From the NCBI GenBank assembly GCA_017518735.1, contig JAFWTY010000026.1, positions 1-64,000 of the forward strand: DNA of 64,000 nucleotides, written 5' to 3'. Position numbers and translations under genes: made by a program. This DNA comes from Lachnospiraceae bacterium (GTDB lineage: Bacteria; Bacillota; Clostridia; Lachnospirales; Lachnospiraceae). Shown here piece after piece: positions 24,769-34,778 of this stretch (its first letter is position 1; each line of letters begins with the position of its first letter). The notes beneath the pieces are model-generated. The model was not told where the DNA came from. It made no database searches and saw only the letters and a list, made by a program, of their open reading frames with translations.

Positions 24769-25229
24769 AAAAAGGTTTGGGCGGAATGATCAGTCTGGAG
24801 ACAGCGCTTGTTATGCCGGTTATTTTGTATACCATAATTGGAATTGTGTATTTTCTGATTTTTCTGTATGATCGCAATGCCATGGAAGAGGCAGCTTCCC
24901 TTGCTGTGATGCAGACGTTTTATTCCGGGAATGTGACGAATGAAGAAACCGAAAAAGTGATTACGCAAAAATGCAGGGAATCCCTGAAAGATCGTCTGGT
25001 TGCCTTGGAAAACCTGCAACTGCAGGTGAATGTGGGCAAAAACAGTGCGCAGCTCATTTTGACGGGAAACGTTAAAATGGCTGACTTAAGTGGCTGGGGC
25101 GGTATGTTTCCTTTTGGGGATATTAAGATTGACGTTACATCTTCGAGACTTTGCTCCGGGCAGTTTGTCCGGGAGGTGCGAAAGGGAGAAAAACTGACGG
25201 AATGGTTGAAGAAAAAGAAGGATGAATAG
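24765..25229 (+). CDS. Second TadE/TadF-like pseudopilin
   Basis: The 154-residue protein begins MKKGLGG and is likely cut after Gly7, leaving MISLE with Glu at +5, followed by a hydrophobic helix (about 14-35) and a small soluble domain. The TTG start overlaps the tadV stop (TTGA) and has GGAGG at 9 bp. It is a minor pilin typical of Tad loci. Confidence 0.85.
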   Translation: MKKGLGGMISLETALVMPVILYTIIGIVYFLIFLYDRNAMEEAASLAVMQTFYSGNVTNEETEKVITQKCRESLKDRLVALENLQLQVNVGKNSAQLILTGNVKMADLSGWGGMFPFGDIKIDVTSSRLCSGQFVREVRKGEKLTEWLKKKKDE

Positions 25230-25231
25230 AA

Positions 25232-26335
25232 GTGGAAGCAGTATTTAAAAGGGATATGAACCATAATTATTTGATTTTGCCGGTTAAGTCTTCTTCCTAT
25301 CAGGTAACGATGTTTTGCAGCAACCGGATTGATGGATTGTTACAGGGAATTGCCAAAAACTATAACGGAGAGGAAATGATTTATTATGATATTTCCGGAA
25401 AACAGAATCTTCTCCGGGTATACGAAAGAAGAGAACTCGGATTTGAAGAAATCAAGAGACTTTTTTATTCCTGGTCCGGTACGGTTTCGGAGGCGGAACG
25501 ATATTTGCTGGATCCGATGCATTTTTGCTGTTCCCCGGAATACATTTACTATTCCTATCAGGAAAATAGGACGGAGTGGCTTTTTTATCCGGAAAACGAA
25601 GAGAAGAACGAGCCTTTTGGAATAGTCCTGCTTGCGGAGTTTTTGCTGGAAAAAGTCGATCATAAAGACAGGGATGCGGTAGATTTGGTGTATCAGTTTT
25701 ATCGCTCCGTAAAGGATGGAACATTCCTGCTTAGCCAGATTCTGGAACAGATGGAGGCAATAAACGTCAGAGCTCCGATTTTGAACGATGAGAGTGAAAA
25801 AGAGGACTACGATTTAGAGGATTTTCTGGAAACGGAAAAACTGACAGAGGAAGAAAAGGAAGGCAGGGAGAGTATCCTCGGAAAACTCGGACGGCTTTTT
25901 AACGGACTCGGAAAGAAAAAAGGAAACACGGAAGAGGCAAACGACTATTACGATAAGCCGGAGACGGAGGAAATTATACCGGAAGAACAGGACGTGGCAA
26001 CCGAGGAGGAATACACGAGGACCAGGCTCTTATGGAGTGAAGAAGAGGAGAGAAGGGAACTGGTTTGCTGTATCACGGGGGAGAGGTATTCCCTTCAAAA
26101 GTTCCCCTTTGTGGTCGGAAAGTCCGAAGCAGATGTGGATTTATGCCTGAAAGACCCTTCTGTTTCCAGGCTTCATGCACGCTTTTTTGAACGGGACGGT
26201 AAGGTCTGGATCGAGGATTTGAATTCCACGAACGGTATTCTTGTTAACGAACTGCGATTGGAAACCAACGAGACCGTTATGCTTGCCCGGGGAGACCGCA
26301 TCTACCTCGGCGATTCGGGCTTTATCTATAATTGA
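25232..26335 (+). CDS. DUF6382-FHA phosphopeptide-binding protein
   Basis: The 367-residue protein has an N-terminal domain of about 190 residues of DUF6382 type, an acidic charged linker (about 190-280) and a C-terminal FHA domain. The FHA motif is complete: VGKSEADVDL, SVSRLHARF and STNGILVNE. FHA domains bind phosphothreonine, so a Ser/Thr kinase elsewhere probably tunes pilus function through it. The GTG start is two bases after the pseudopilin gene; its ribosome site is weak, suggesting coupling. It is the last gene of the Tad operon. Confidence 0.85.
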   Translation: MEAVFKRDMNHNYLILPVKSSSYQVTMFCSNRIDGLLQGIAKNYNGEEMIYYDISGKQNLLRVYERRELGFEEIKRLFYSWSGTVSEAERYLLDPMHFCCSPEYIYYSYQENRTEWLFYPENEEKNEPFGIVLLAEFLLEKVDHKDRDAVDLVYQFYRSVKDGTFLLSQILEQMEAINVRAPILNDESEKEDYDLEDFLETEKLTEEEKEGRESILGKLGRLFNGLGKKKGNTEEANDYYDKPETEEIIPEEQDVATEEEYTRTRLLWSEEEERRELVCCITGERYSLQKFPFVVGKSEADVDLCLKDPSVSRLHARFFERDGKVWIEDLNSTNGILVNELRLETNETVMLARGDRIYLGDSGFIYN

Positions 26336-26361
26336 CTTTTTGCCCCGAAAACAAGTATAAT
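26332..26361 (+). promoter_or_regulatory. Predicted promoter of the rhomboid operon
   Basis: TTGACT (26332-26337) and TATAAT (26356-26361) are 18 bp apart. The -35 box overlaps the stop codon of the FHA gene, so no terminator separates the operons. Confidence 0.8.
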
Positions 26362-26384
26362 TGCTTTTACGAAGGGGCAGAATA

Positions 26385-27470
26385 ATGAACGAGTACTTGT
26401 CTTCTTTTATGATTTTGGAAGGATTTACACCGGTTAATACGAACCTGCGTCAGTTTTCGATTTTTCTGAAAAATGAACCGGGTTATGTGACCGCTGTTTT
26501 TTCGTATGAGCTGGGACCGGGGGAAGCCTGTGATCAGGTCTGGTACGCAAGCCTGCGCAAAAATGCAATGGACTCGTTGATTCAGGCACAGTTTCCTGAG
26601 GTACATCCCTTATTCTTGCTCGTTTCGCAAAATGTGGACCAGGCGGCATACGCTTGTATGCAGGATCGAAATGCCTGGGTAATCAATCCGGCAAACAGAA
26701 GTCTGATCATTCCGCAGGGACATGTGGAAGACTTCTACGGATTAAAAGGAAGATTAAATGTCTTTCTGCAGGACCCGGAAAAAGCAAAAACCGTCATCGG
26801 AGAATTGCAAAGACAGTATCAGAACCGGCAGCAGGAGACTCAAAGGGCGCAGAACAGAAGCATTGCAGCTACGATTCCCTGGGTGTCCATCGGAATTGCG
26901 GTTTTAAACTTAATCTTTTACGGACTGACCTATCTTTACGGAGATGCGTTTAATGATCTTTTTGATCTGGACCCTGTAAAGATTCATCAGAACGGTCAGT
27001 GGTACAGAGTTTTTACCTATATGTATCTGCATGCCGGCATGACACACTACTTAAACAACATGGTCATGTTGTATGTGGAAGGAAATGTCATTGAGGCCGG
27101 AATCGGAAGGTGGAAGTATCTGCTTTTCTATCACATCCTCGGTGTGTTTGCCGGACTCGGTTCTCTGGCGTATAAGGATTTTACGGGAAGTACGGTTCCC
27201 ACGGTCGGAGCATCCGGCGCCATCATGGGAGTTATGGGAATCCTTCTGTTTATTACGATTCGAAACTTCCGTTCTCTTCGAAGAGGCGGCTCGAGAATAT
27301 TTATGTTGGCACTCTGCGGAGTCGACAGCCTTTATCAGGGCTTTTATATGAAGGGTGTGGACAACGCGGCACACGTGGCCGGAATGGTCGGCGGTATCAT
27401 TATCGGAATCATTTGGGACGCAGTGATGCGGAACAAAAGCAAAGGAAAATATATAAACCGGAGGGACTGA
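26385..27470 (+). CDS. Rhomboid-family intramembrane serine protease
   Basis: The 361-residue protein has a 160-residue cytoplasmic N-terminal domain and a six-helix rhomboid core. The catalytic dyad is Ser277 in VGASGAIMG and His330 in NAAHVAGMVGG; HAGMTHYLNNM (217-226) is the oxyanion region. Rhomboids cut membrane protein substrates, none of which is known here. The ATG at 26385 follows AAGGGGCAG; an upstream in-frame ATG lies on the -10 box. Confidence 0.9.
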   Translation: MNEYLSSFMILEGFTPVNTNLRQFSIFLKNEPGYVTAVFSYELGPGEACDQVWYASLRKNAMDSLIQAQFPEVHPLFLLVSQNVDQAAYACMQDRNAWVINPANRSLIIPQGHVEDFYGLKGRLNVFLQDPEKAKTVIGELQRQYQNRQQETQRAQNRSIAATIPWVSIGIAVLNLIFYGLTYLYGDAFNDLFDLDPVKIHQNGQWYRVFTYMYLHAGMTHYLNNMVMLYVEGNVIEAGIGRWKYLLFYHILGVFAGLGSLAYKDFTGSTVPTVGASGAIMGVMGILLFITIRNFRSLRRGGSRIFMLALCGVDSLYQGFYMKGVDNAAHVAGMVGGIIIGIIWDAVMRNKSKGKYINRRD

Positions 27471-27471
27471 G

Positions 27472-27885
27472 ATGAAAGACGATTGTATTTTTTGCAAACT
27501 GGCAAACGGAGTATTTCCGACAAACGGGATTTATGAAGATGATACATTCAAGGTAATTCTGGATGCGGGCCCGGCAACCAAAGGCCATGCGCTGATTTTG
27601 CCGAAAGAGCACTATGCAAACATATATGAACTTCCGGATGAAGTAGCCGGCAAGGTAATGATTCTGGCAAAGAAGATGGCAACTCATATGACAGAGAAGC
27701 TTCACTGTGACGGTTTCAACCTGGTTCAGAATAACGGACCTTGTGCGGGTCAGACGGTTTTCCATTTCCATTATCACCTGATTCCCCGCTATGAAAACGA
27801 TGGACAGCATATCCTTTGGGAGCCGACATCTCCGAAGGAAGAAGACCAGAAGGAGCTTTGCAAACTCCTTTCCGTAGAAGAATAA
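27472..27885 (+). CDS. HIT-family nucleotide hydrolase
   Basis: The 137-residue protein has the histidine triad HFHYH (98-102) with zinc-site cysteines at 5 and 8. HIT proteins hydrolyse nucleotide phosphoramidates or dinucleoside polyphosphates. It begins two bases after the rhomboid stop with GGAGG upstream. Confidence 0.92.
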   Translation: MKDDCIFCKLANGVFPTNGIYEDDTFKVILDAGPATKGHALILPKEHYANIYELPDEVAGKVMILAKKMATHMTEKLHCDGFNLVQNNGPCAGQTVFHFHYHLIPRYENDGQHILWEPTSPKEEDQKELCKLLSVEE

Positions 27886-27903
27886 GAAACGACGAAAGAT
27901 AAT

Positions 27904-28839
27904 ATGAGCGAACAGAAAAAAGAAATGTTCCTTGCGGACGACGGAAGAAAGTATACGAAGGAACAGTATTTGAATAAGCTTAGAAGAGGCGTGCTATTAA
28001 GAGAGAACGTCTGGTTGGTTTGTTGCATTTTATCTTTTATAGCAACCTTTACCTATCTGTTTTTTATTTATAAGTTCGGACTGTTGGCAGGATCTCCGTG
28101 GAAGTATATCAATATCATTCTTCTTCTGCTCCTGACCTCATTTAATATTTATCTGCTTCCTATTGTTTTACGCAAAAACACTCGCTATACGGAATATTCC
28201 GCGAAGTTTAAGCAGATGTATGTCAAACCGTTACTGGAAGATGCATTCGGAAGCGGAAGTTATACCAAGGAAGAAAAGGTTTCCATCAAAGAGATTACAG
28301 AGTTTTCCATGCTTAAAAAAGCCAGAAGCGCCAGGGCAAACGACTGCGTGAAGGGAAACTATGACGGAGTTCCGTTTATCCGGTACGACCTCACGATGAA
28401 GTATGAAAACAAGAGTGGCAAAACGGATTGTGTTTTGATTGTTGCGCAGATCGATACGAATCTAAAAGAAGAGCTTCAGCTGATTCATGAGGATTTCGGC
28501 ATCGGAAAAGCGGATTATAAACAGCCGGATGACTACTGCAAAGTACTGTCTCCGGATAAGGATTTTGACAAAAAGTTCTTTATCTATGCAAAAAATCAGC
28601 GTGAGGGAGAAAAGTTTGCAAGAAAACTTCCCTACAGAAAACTGATTTCTTTTTCCAAGAAAATGCCGGTTGCGGCCTTCTTTGACAGGGGCAAGGTTTA
28701 TCTGGTGGTCGGAAGAGGAAAAGATGTTATGGAAGCGCCGATTTACCGAGCCGTAAAGGAAGGCCGGTGCATCAAAGAGGCGGAAGCGGAAGTTGATCTG
28801 ATCAAGAATTGGATTTCGATTTTGAAAGAGTGTGTATAA
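27904..28839 (+). CDS. Two-helix membrane protein, DUF3137-like
   Basis: The 311-residue protein has two adjacent membrane helices (about 37-58 and 66-86) and a cytoplasmic domain of about 220 residues with strands such as YDGVPFIRYDLTMKYE. The plan recalls DUF3137, but I am not certain. Function unknown. It is 18 bp after the HIT gene and ends at a strong hairpin. Confidence 0.55.
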   Translation: MSEQKKEMFLADDGRKYTKEQYLNKLRRGVLLRENVWLVCCILSFIATFTYLFFIYKFGLLAGSPWKYINIILLLLLTSFNIYLLPIVLRKNTRYTEYSAKFKQMYVKPLLEDAFGSGSYTKEEKVSIKEITEFSMLKKARSARANDCVKGNYDGVPFIRYDLTMKYENKSGKTDCVLIVAQIDTNLKEELQLIHEDFGIGKADYKQPDDYCKVLSPDKDFDKKFFIYAKNQREGEKFARKLPYRKLISFSKKMPVAAFFDRGKVYLVVGRGKDVMEAPIYRAVKEGRCIKEAEAEVDLIKNWISILKECV

Positions 28840-28845
28840 GGAATA

Positions 28846-28880
28846 AAAAGGATTTCAGAGAACCTGAAATCCTTTTGCTT
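28846..28880. terminator. Bidirectional terminator
   Basis: AAAAGGATTTCAG (28846-28858) pairs perfectly with CTGAAATCCTTTT (28864-28876), a 13-bp stem with A and T flanks. It ends the rhomboid operon and the convergent ACT gene, whose stop codon lies inside the stem. Confidence 0.9.
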
Positions 28881-29259
28881 TAATACATTCTTCCACTTCG
28901 GAGGCATCCGCTGCATGTAAAATCTGCACCGGAAGTCCGGAATCACGGTTGAAGGACAGATAAATGTAGTCCACATTGATATTGCTGTCATATAAGGTTT
29001 TCAAGAGGCGGTTCAAGGCTCCGACTTCATCGGCCATCTCAACACCGATCACGTTGGTCAGTCTGCAAAAATAACCTGCCTCTTCAAGTTTCTTTTTGGC
29101 AAGTTCCGAATCGGAAACCACCATACGGATGATACCGAATTCGGCGCTGTCGTTTGTTACGGATCCCCAGATGTTGATGCCGGCACCGGTAAGGATGTTG
29201 GTGATTTCCATCAGGGTTCCTTTTTTATTTTCGGAATAAAGGGATAATTGTTTTAACAT
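28855..29259 (-). CDS. Tandem ACT-domain protein
   Basis: The 134-residue protein consists of two ACT domains (about 1-68 and 69-134), the small-molecule-binding fold of amino-acid metabolism, with no enzyme part. It is probably a regulatory sensor for an amino acid. It is 27 bp downstream of murG on the same strand. Its last codons form one arm of the terminator. Confidence 0.85.
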   Translation of the reverse strand: MLKQLSLYSENKKGTLMEITNILTGAGINIWGSVTNDSAEFGIIRMVVSDSELAKKKLEEAGYFCRLTNVIGVEMADEVGALNRLLKTLYDSNINVDYIYLSFNRDSGLPVQILHAADASEVEECIKAKGFQVL

Positions 29260-29286
29260 GTTCCTGCTTTCTGCTTCTTGCAGCTG

Positions 29287-30372
29287 TTATTTTTTGACCC
29301 TAACTGTAGGGACGGAGAGTTCTTCGATCAGGGAAGCAATCTTGTTGCATGCATCCACCTGGGAACTGGAATTCATATTCTCGGTGTATCTGCCGCGGTT
29401 GCAGTAGAGCTCATAGATTTTGTCCGTAAGAGATACCACATCCATATCTTCTTCCTGAAGTACCAGGGAATAACCCTGTGCTTCGAATGAAGAGGCATTC
29501 AAAATCTGGTCGCCACGGGATGCTCTCGCGGATAACGGAATCAAAAGGTTCGGTTTCTTTAGGGCGAGGAGTTCACAGATAGCGTTGGCACCTGCTCTGG
29601 AAACCACGATGTCGGCCATGGCCAGCACATCTTTTAATTCGCTCTTTAAATATTCAAACTGCTTGTAACCCTTCTGGGTAAGCAGAAGATTATCTACATG
29701 TCCGGCACCGCAGATATGAACAACCTGGAAGTCTGTCAGAAGTTTCGGAAGAGCTTCGCGGATTTCCTTGTTGATGATGACACTGCCGCTGCTGCCGCCG
29801 ATGACCATCAGTACGGGAAGATCCTTGTTGAATCCGCAGAGTTTGTATGCGGCTTCCTTGTTGCCCTTCATTAGCTCTTCGCGAATCGGGGTTCCGGTCA
29901 GGACAGCCTTTCCTTCGGGAAGGGAAGCCACCGTTTCCGGGAAGTTGCAGCATACCTTCTTTGCAATGGGAATGCAAAGTTTATTTGCAAGGCCGGGAGT
30001 CATATCCGATTCGTGGATGATGCAGGGAATCTTCAGTCTGCCTGCAGCACGCACGACGGGAACGGAAACAAATCCGCCCTTTGAAAAGACAATGTCCGGC
30101 TTGATTTCTTTTAAATACTTCTTTGCTTCGCGCATACCCTTGATTACACGGAAGGGGTCGGAAAAGTTCTTCGGATCGATGTATCTGCGAAGCTTTCCGG
30201 TTGCCACACCGTAGTAGGGAATGTCATAGTCGGAAATCAGCTTTTTTTCGATTCCGTCGTAGGAACCGATGTAGTGCACTTCGTAGCCCATTTCCTTGAG
30301 TTTGGGAAGTAAAGCAATATTGGGAGTAACATGTCCGGCGGTTCCACCGCCCGTTAAAACGATTCTCTTCAT
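29287..30372 (-). CDS. murG: UDP-GlcNAc:lipid I N-acetylglucosaminyltransferase MurG
   Basis: The 361-residue GT28 enzyme adds GlcNAc to lipid I to make lipid II, on the cytoplasmic side of the membrane. Motifs: GGGTAGH (8-14), VVSRAGANAICELLALKKP and SARASRGDQILNA. The length is normal. It lies outside any mur/fts cluster, so it may be a lone or second copy. Confidence 0.92.
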   Translation of the reverse strand: MKRIVLTGGGTAGHVTPNIALLPKLKEMGYEVHYIGSYDGIEKKLISDYDIPYYGVATGKLRRYIDPKNFSDPFRVIKGMREAKKYLKEIKPDIVFSKGGFVSVPVVRAAGRLKIPCIIHESDMTPGLANKLCIPIAKKVCCNFPETVASLPEGKAVLTGTPIREELMKGNKEAAYKLCGFNKDLPVLMVIGGSSGSVIINKEIREALPKLLTDFQVVHICGAGHVDNLLLTQKGYKQFEYLKSELKDVLAMADIVVSRAGANAICELLALKKPNLLIPLSARASRGDQILNASSFEAQGYSLVLQEEDMDVVSLTDKIYELYCNRGRYTENMNSSSQVDACNKIASLIEELSVPTVRVKK

Positions 30373-30496
30373 GAAAAATACGTCCTTTTCGCAATTTTGC
30401 TGAAAAAATTATAGCAAATAAGATGTGCGTATTCAAGGAATAAAATGAAAAACCAAAGACGCGGGTGAAATGGGTGGAATGTCCTTGCAAAAAGGC

Positions 30497-30525
30497 TTGA
30501 AACCTAGGTTTAAGTTTGTTACACT
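30497..30525 (+). promoter_or_regulatory. Predicted promoter of pgi
   Basis: TTGAAA (30497-30502) and TACACT (30520-30525) are 17 bp apart, 51 bp before the start codon. Confidence 0.7.
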
Positions 30526-30576
30526 AAAGTTTGGACAAAAATGCGCCAAGGCGCTTAGCAGTCAGGAGGTATATAT

Positions 30577-31926
30577 ATGAGTAAGGTAACATTTGATTAT
30601 TCGGCAGCAGCTCCTTTTATGAAAGATCATGAAATGGATCTGATGAAGAAACTTGCATTGGATGCAAAAGAAACGCTGGTTGCAAAGACCGGTGCGGGAA
30701 ACGACTTCCTTGGATGGATCGATCTTCCCGTAAACTATGATAAAGAAGAATTTGACAGAATCAAGAAAGCAGCGGCAAAAATCCAGAGCGATTCCGATGT
30801 GCTTCTGGTTGTAGGTATCGGTGGATCCTACCTCGGAGCAAGAGCGGCAATCGAGTTCTTACGCCACAGCTTCTATAATGTAGTAGATAAAAGCGTTCGC
30901 AAAACTCCCGAAATTTATTTCGTTGGTAACTCCATCAGCTCTACCTATTTAAAGCACTTAATTCAGGTAATCGGCGACAGAGATTTCTCCATCAACATGA
31001 TTTCCAAGTCCGGAACCACCACGGAGCCCGCAATTGCATTCCGTGTTCTTAAGAAACTCTGCGAAAAGAAATATGGTGAGGAAGAAGCTGCAAAGAGAAT
31101 CTATGCTACTACCGACAAGGCACGCGGATCCTTAAAGGGACTGGCTACCGAGAAGGGATATGAAAGCTTCGTAGTACCCGATGACATCGGCGGACGTTTC
31201 TCCGTACTTACCGCAGTAGGCCTTCTTCCTATCGCAGTTTCCGGAGCAGATATCGATAAGCTGATGGAAGGTGCCGCAGCAGCAAGAGAGATGGCACTGA
31301 ACAACGCATTCGAAGACAACGATGCATTAAAGTATGCAGCGGCAAGAAACGTTCTTTTAAGAAAAGGAAAAGTAATCGAAATCCTTGCAAACTATGAGCC
31401 CGCAGTTCACTTCGTATCCGAGTGGTGGAAGCAGCTTTACGGCGAGTCCGAAGGAAAAGATCAGAGAGGTATCTTCCCCGCAAGTGTGGATCTTACCACC
31501 GACCTTCACTCCATGGGACAGTTCATCCAGGATGGTTCCAGAAACATTTTTGAAACCGTAATCAATATCGAGACTTCCAGAGAAGAAATCATCATCGAGG
31601 AAGAACCGGTTGATCTGGACGGCCTGAACTACTTATCCGGAAAGAGCGTTGACTTCGTTAACAAGTGTGCAATGAAGGGAACCGTACTTGCTCATACTGA
31701 CGGACAGGTTCCGAACTTCATGATCAACATTCCCGAAGTAAACGAATTCTACTTAGGTGAATTATTCTACTTCTTCGAGTTCGCATGCGGCGTAAGCGGG
31801 TACATCCTTGGTGTAAATCCGTTCAATCAGCCCGGTGTGGAAAGCTACAAGAAGAACATGTTTGCTCTTCTCGGAAAGCCCGGCTATGAAGAGCAGAGAG
31901 AAGCACTTCTTAAGAGACTTCAGTAA
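30577..31926 (+). CDS. pgi: Glucose-6-phosphate isomerase
   Basis: The 449-residue enzyme interconverts glucose-6-phosphate and fructose-6-phosphate in glycolysis. It is the short Firmicutes form. Motifs: [26 protein letters not shown] and the C-terminal [12 protein letters not shown] with the catalytic lysine. GTCAGGAGGT precedes the ATG. It has its own promoter; proS follows after 79 bp. Confidence 0.96.
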   Translation: MSKVTFDYSAAAPFMKDHEMDLMKKLALDAKETLVAKTGAGNDFLGWIDLPVNYDKEEFDRIKKAAAKIQSDSDVLLVVGIGGSYLGARAAIEFLRHSFYNVVDKSVRKTPEIYFVGNSISSTYLKHLIQVIGDRDFSINMISKSGTTTEPAIAFRVLKKLCEKKYGEEEAAKRIYATTDKARGSLKGLATEKGYESFVVPDDIGGRFSVLTAVGLLPIAVSGADIDKLMEGAAAAREMALNNAFEDNDALKYAAARNVLLRKGKVIEILANYEPAVHFVSEWWKQLYGESEGKDQRGIFPASVDLTTDLHSMGQFIQDGSRNIFETVINIETSREEIIIEEEPVDLDGLNYLSGKSVDFVNKCAMKGTVLAHTDGQVPNFMINIPEVNEFYLGELFYFFEFACGVSGYILGVNPFNQPGVESYKKNMFALLGKPGYEEQREALLKRLQ

Positions 31927-31955
31927 GAGAATTATTATAGAAAGAAAGTAACGTT

Positions 31956-31985
31956 GGCAAACGGCCGTTAATTCGGCCGTTTGCC
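31956..31985 (+). promoter_or_regulatory. Perfect 12-bp hairpin between pgi and proS
   Basis: GGCAAACGGCCG and CGGCCGTTTGCC pair perfectly around TTAATT. No T run follows, and the proS ribosome site (AAGGAG) begins three bases later, so it may be an mRNA processing or stability element, or may affect proS translation. Confidence 0.6.
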
Positions 31986-32005
31986 CGTAAGGAGACAATA
32001 GTATT

Positions 32006-33439
32006 ATGGCAGACGACAAGAAGCAGCTCGAAGCGATTACCCCTATGGAGGAAGACTTCGCGCAATGGTATACCGATGTGGTAAAGAAGGCAGAGCTTAC
32101 GGATTATACCTCCGTAAAAGGATGTATGGTCATTCGCCCCGCCGGCTATGCCATCTGGGAACTGATTCGTAACCAGCTCGATGCAGAGTTTAAGAAAACA
32201 GGCGTACAGAATGTATATCTTCCGATGTTCATTCCCGAAAGCCTTCTTCAGAAGGAAAAAGATCACGTGGAAGGCTTTGCACCCGAAGTGGCATGGGTAA
32301 CGCAGGGTGGCCTTGAACCCTTACAGGAGAAGATGTGTGTACGTCCGACCTCCGAAACTCTTTTCTGCGATTATTATGCAAATACCGTGCATTCCTACAG
32401 AGATCTTCCTCAGGTTTGCAACCAGTGGTGCAGCGTGGTTCGCTGGGAAAAAACAACCAGACCTTTCCTCCGCTCCAGAGAGTTTTTGTGGCAGGAAGGC
32501 CATACGGCTCATGCAACCGCAGAGGAAGCACAGGAGAGAACCGAGCAGATGTTAAACGTTTATGCTGACTTCTGCGAAAATGTTCTTGCGATTCCCGTAA
32601 TCAAAGGCCGCAAATCCGATAAGGAAAAATTTGCAGGCGCGATTGCAACCTATACCATTGAAGCTTTGATGCATGACGGAAAAGCCCTGCAGTCCGGAAC
32701 CAGCCACAACTTCGGCGACGGTTTTGCGAAGGCATTCAATATTCAGTACACTTCCAAGGACAACAAACTGGAGTATGTACACCAGACTTCCTGGGGTATG
32801 ACCACCAGATTGATTGGTGCCGTAATCATGGTTCACGGAGACAACTCTGGTCTGGTTCTGCCTCCGAAGGTAGCACCCACCCAGGTAGTGATCGTTTCGA
32901 TTCAGCAGAAGAAGGAAGGCGTAATCGATAAGGCATTCGCTTTAAAAGAGCAGCTGAAAGACTTCCGCGTAAAGGTGGACGATTCCGAGAAGAGCCCCGG
33001 ATGGAAGTTCGCAGAGCATGAAATGAGAGGTGTTCCTCTTCGTCTGGAGATCGGACCTCGTGATATCGAAGCCGGAAAAGCAGTCATCGTTCGCCGCGAC
33101 AACGGAGAAAAGACGGAGATTTCCTTAGACAATATCGAAGTCACCATCGGTGAAATGCTTGACCGTATTCAGAAGGAAATGCTTGAGCGTGCGAGAGCAC
33201 ACAGAGAAGCACACACCTACACGGCAACGAACTACGAAGAGTTCGTCAAAATCCTCAATGAGAAGCCCGGCTTTGTAAAAGCCATGTGGTGTGGCGATCA
33301 GGCCTGCGAAGATAAAGTCAAAGAAGACACAACGGCAACCAGCCGCTGCATGCCGTTTAAGCAGGAGAAGATTTCCGAGACCTGCGTATGCTGCGGACGC
33401 CCGGCCAAAGCACTGATGTACTGGGGCAAGGCTTATTAA
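32006..33439 (+). CDS. proS: Prolyl-tRNA synthetase, archaeal/eukaryote-like type
   Basis: The 477-residue class II enzyme charges tRNA-Pro. It is the short type without the editing insert typical of bacterial ProS. Motifs: [25 protein letters not shown] and RLEIGPRD, and a C-terminal Cys-rich zinc domain ([11 protein letters not shown]). There is no T-box leader; only 79 bp separate it from pgi. Confidence 0.95.
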   Translation: MADDKKQLEAITPMEEDFAQWYTDVVKKAELTDYTSVKGCMVIRPAGYAIWELIRNQLDAEFKKTGVQNVYLPMFIPESLLQKEKDHVEGFAPEVAWVTQGGLEPLQEKMCVRPTSETLFCDYYANTVHSYRDLPQVCNQWCSVVRWEKTTRPFLRSREFLWQEGHTAHATAEEAQERTEQMLNVYADFCENVLAIPVIKGRKSDKEKFAGAIATYTIEALMHDGKALQSGTSHNFGDGFAKAFNIQYTSKDNKLEYVHQTSWGMTTRLIGAVIMVHGDNSGLVLPPKVAPTQVVIVSIQQKKEGVIDKAFALKEQLKDFRVKVDDSEKSPGWKFAEHEMRGVPLRLEIGPRDIEAGKAVIVRRDNGEKTEISLDNIEVTIGEMLDRIQKEMLERARAHREAHTYTATNYEEFVKILNEKPGFVKAMWCGDQACEDKVKEDTTATSRCMPFKQEKISETCVCCGRPAKALMYWGKAY

Positions 33440-33514
33440 TTTCTGTAGACTACAGACCAAAGCAATCCAAAATGCGATGGTCGTGACACTAATATTTTAT
33501 AAGGAGAAAACAAA

Positions 33515-34705
33515 ATGAATGTATTGGTAATTAACTGCGGTAGTTCATCCCTTAAGTATCAGTTAATCAACTCCGAATCCGAAGCAGTTCTTGCAAAAGG
33601 TCTTTGCGAGAGAATCGGTATGGATGGAGCAAGACTCAATCATACCCCTGCAGGCGGAGAGAAGGTTGTTATCGAGCATCCGATGCCGGATCATACAGTA
33701 GCGGTTCAGCTTGTAATCAATGCTTTGACGGATGCAAACTACGGCGTGGTAAAATCCTTAGACGAAATCGATGCTGTAGGACACAGAATCGTCCATGGCG
33801 GTGAGAAGTTCGCTTCCTCCGTAGTCATCAACGAAGAAGTCATCAAGGCAATCGAAGAGTGCAACGACCTTGCGCCTCTTCACAACCCCGCAAACTTAAT
33901 CGGTATCCGCGCGTGCCAGAAGATCATGGAGAATGTTCCCATGGTAGCCGTTTTTGATACCGCTTTCCATCAGACCATGCCCGAGAAGGCTTATATGTAC
34001 GGACTTCCTTATGAGTACTATGAGAAGTACAAAATCCGTCGTTACGGCTTCCACGGCACCAGCCATGATTTCGTATCCGCACGTGCTGCTGAAATCCTCG
34101 GCAAGAAGAGAGAAGACTTAAAGATTATCGTTTGCCACTTAGGAAACGGAGCTTCCATTTCCGCAGTAAAGAACGGAAAATGCGTAGATACTTCTATGGG
34201 ACTTACTCCTCTCGAAGGTTTGATCATGGGTACCCGTTGCGGTGACATCGATCCCGCTATCGTGGAATTCATCGCAAATAAAGAAAACTTATCCGTTTCC
34301 GAAGTGAACACCATCATGAACAAGAAGTCCGGTGTAGAAGGAATGTCCAAGGTATCCAGCGACTTCCGTGATCTTTCCAAGGCAATGGATGAGGGTAACG
34401 CCCTTGCAAAAATGGCTCTGGAAGCTTACACCTACAGAGTAGCAAAATACATCGGTTCCTACGTTGCAGCCATGAACGGCGTGGATGTTATCGCATTTAC
34501 TGCAGGTATCGGCGAGAACGACGGCAGAGTAAGAGCTATGACCGGTGAATATCTGGATTACCTCGGATGCGGAATCGATCCCGAGAAGAATGCGGTTCGC
34601 GGAGAAGAAATCATCATCTCCCGTCCCGGAGACAAGGTAACCGTTATGGTAGTTCCTACCAACGAAGAACTTGCCATTGCACGTCAGACCGTAGCACTTA
34701 TCTAA
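33515..34705 (+). CDS. ackA: Acetate kinase
   Basis: The 396-residue enzyme makes ATP and acetate from acetyl phosphate. Motifs: [33 protein letters not shown] and [21 protein letters not shown] precedes the ATG. The usual partner gene pta is not adjacent. A strong terminator follows. Confidence 0.97.
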   Translation: MNVLVINCGSSSLKYQLINSESEAVLAKGLCERIGMDGARLNHTPAGGEKVVIEHPMPDHTVAVQLVINALTDANYGVVKSLDEIDAVGHRIVHGGEKFASSVVINEEVIKAIEECNDLAPLHNPANLIGIRACQKIMENVPMVAVFDTAFHQTMPEKAYMYGLPYEYYEKYKIRRYGFHGTSHDFVSARAAEILGKKREDLKIIVCHLGNGASISAVKNGKCVDTSMGLTPLEGLIMGTRCGDIDPAIVEFIANKENLSVSEVNTIMNKKSGVEGMSKVSSDFRDLSKAMDEGNALAKMALEAYTYRVAKYIGSYVAAMNGVDVIAFTAGIGENDGRVRAMTGEYLDYLGCGIDPEKNAVRGEEIIISRPGDKVTVMVVPTNEELAIARQTVALI

Positions 34706-34718
34706 TCGGTAAAAACAC

Positions 34719-34754
34719 GCGGCGCTTCGGTTTGGAGCGCCGCTTTCTTTATTT
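34719..34754 (+). terminator. Rho-independent terminator after ackA
   Basis: GCGGCGCT (34719-34726) pairs with AGCGCCGC (34736-34743), followed by TTTCTTTATTT. Confidence 0.88.
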
Positions 34755-34778
34755 ACGTAGCACACCCGGAGAAAAGAA

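Noticed and set aside
30543..30554. GCGCC-AA-GGCGC palindrome in the pgi leader
   Set aside because: Only 5 bp per arm with a 2-nt loop; too small to support a function.
31927..32005. T-box leader for proS
   Set aside because: Only 79 bp are available and no T-box core sequence is present; only a simple hairpin is seen.
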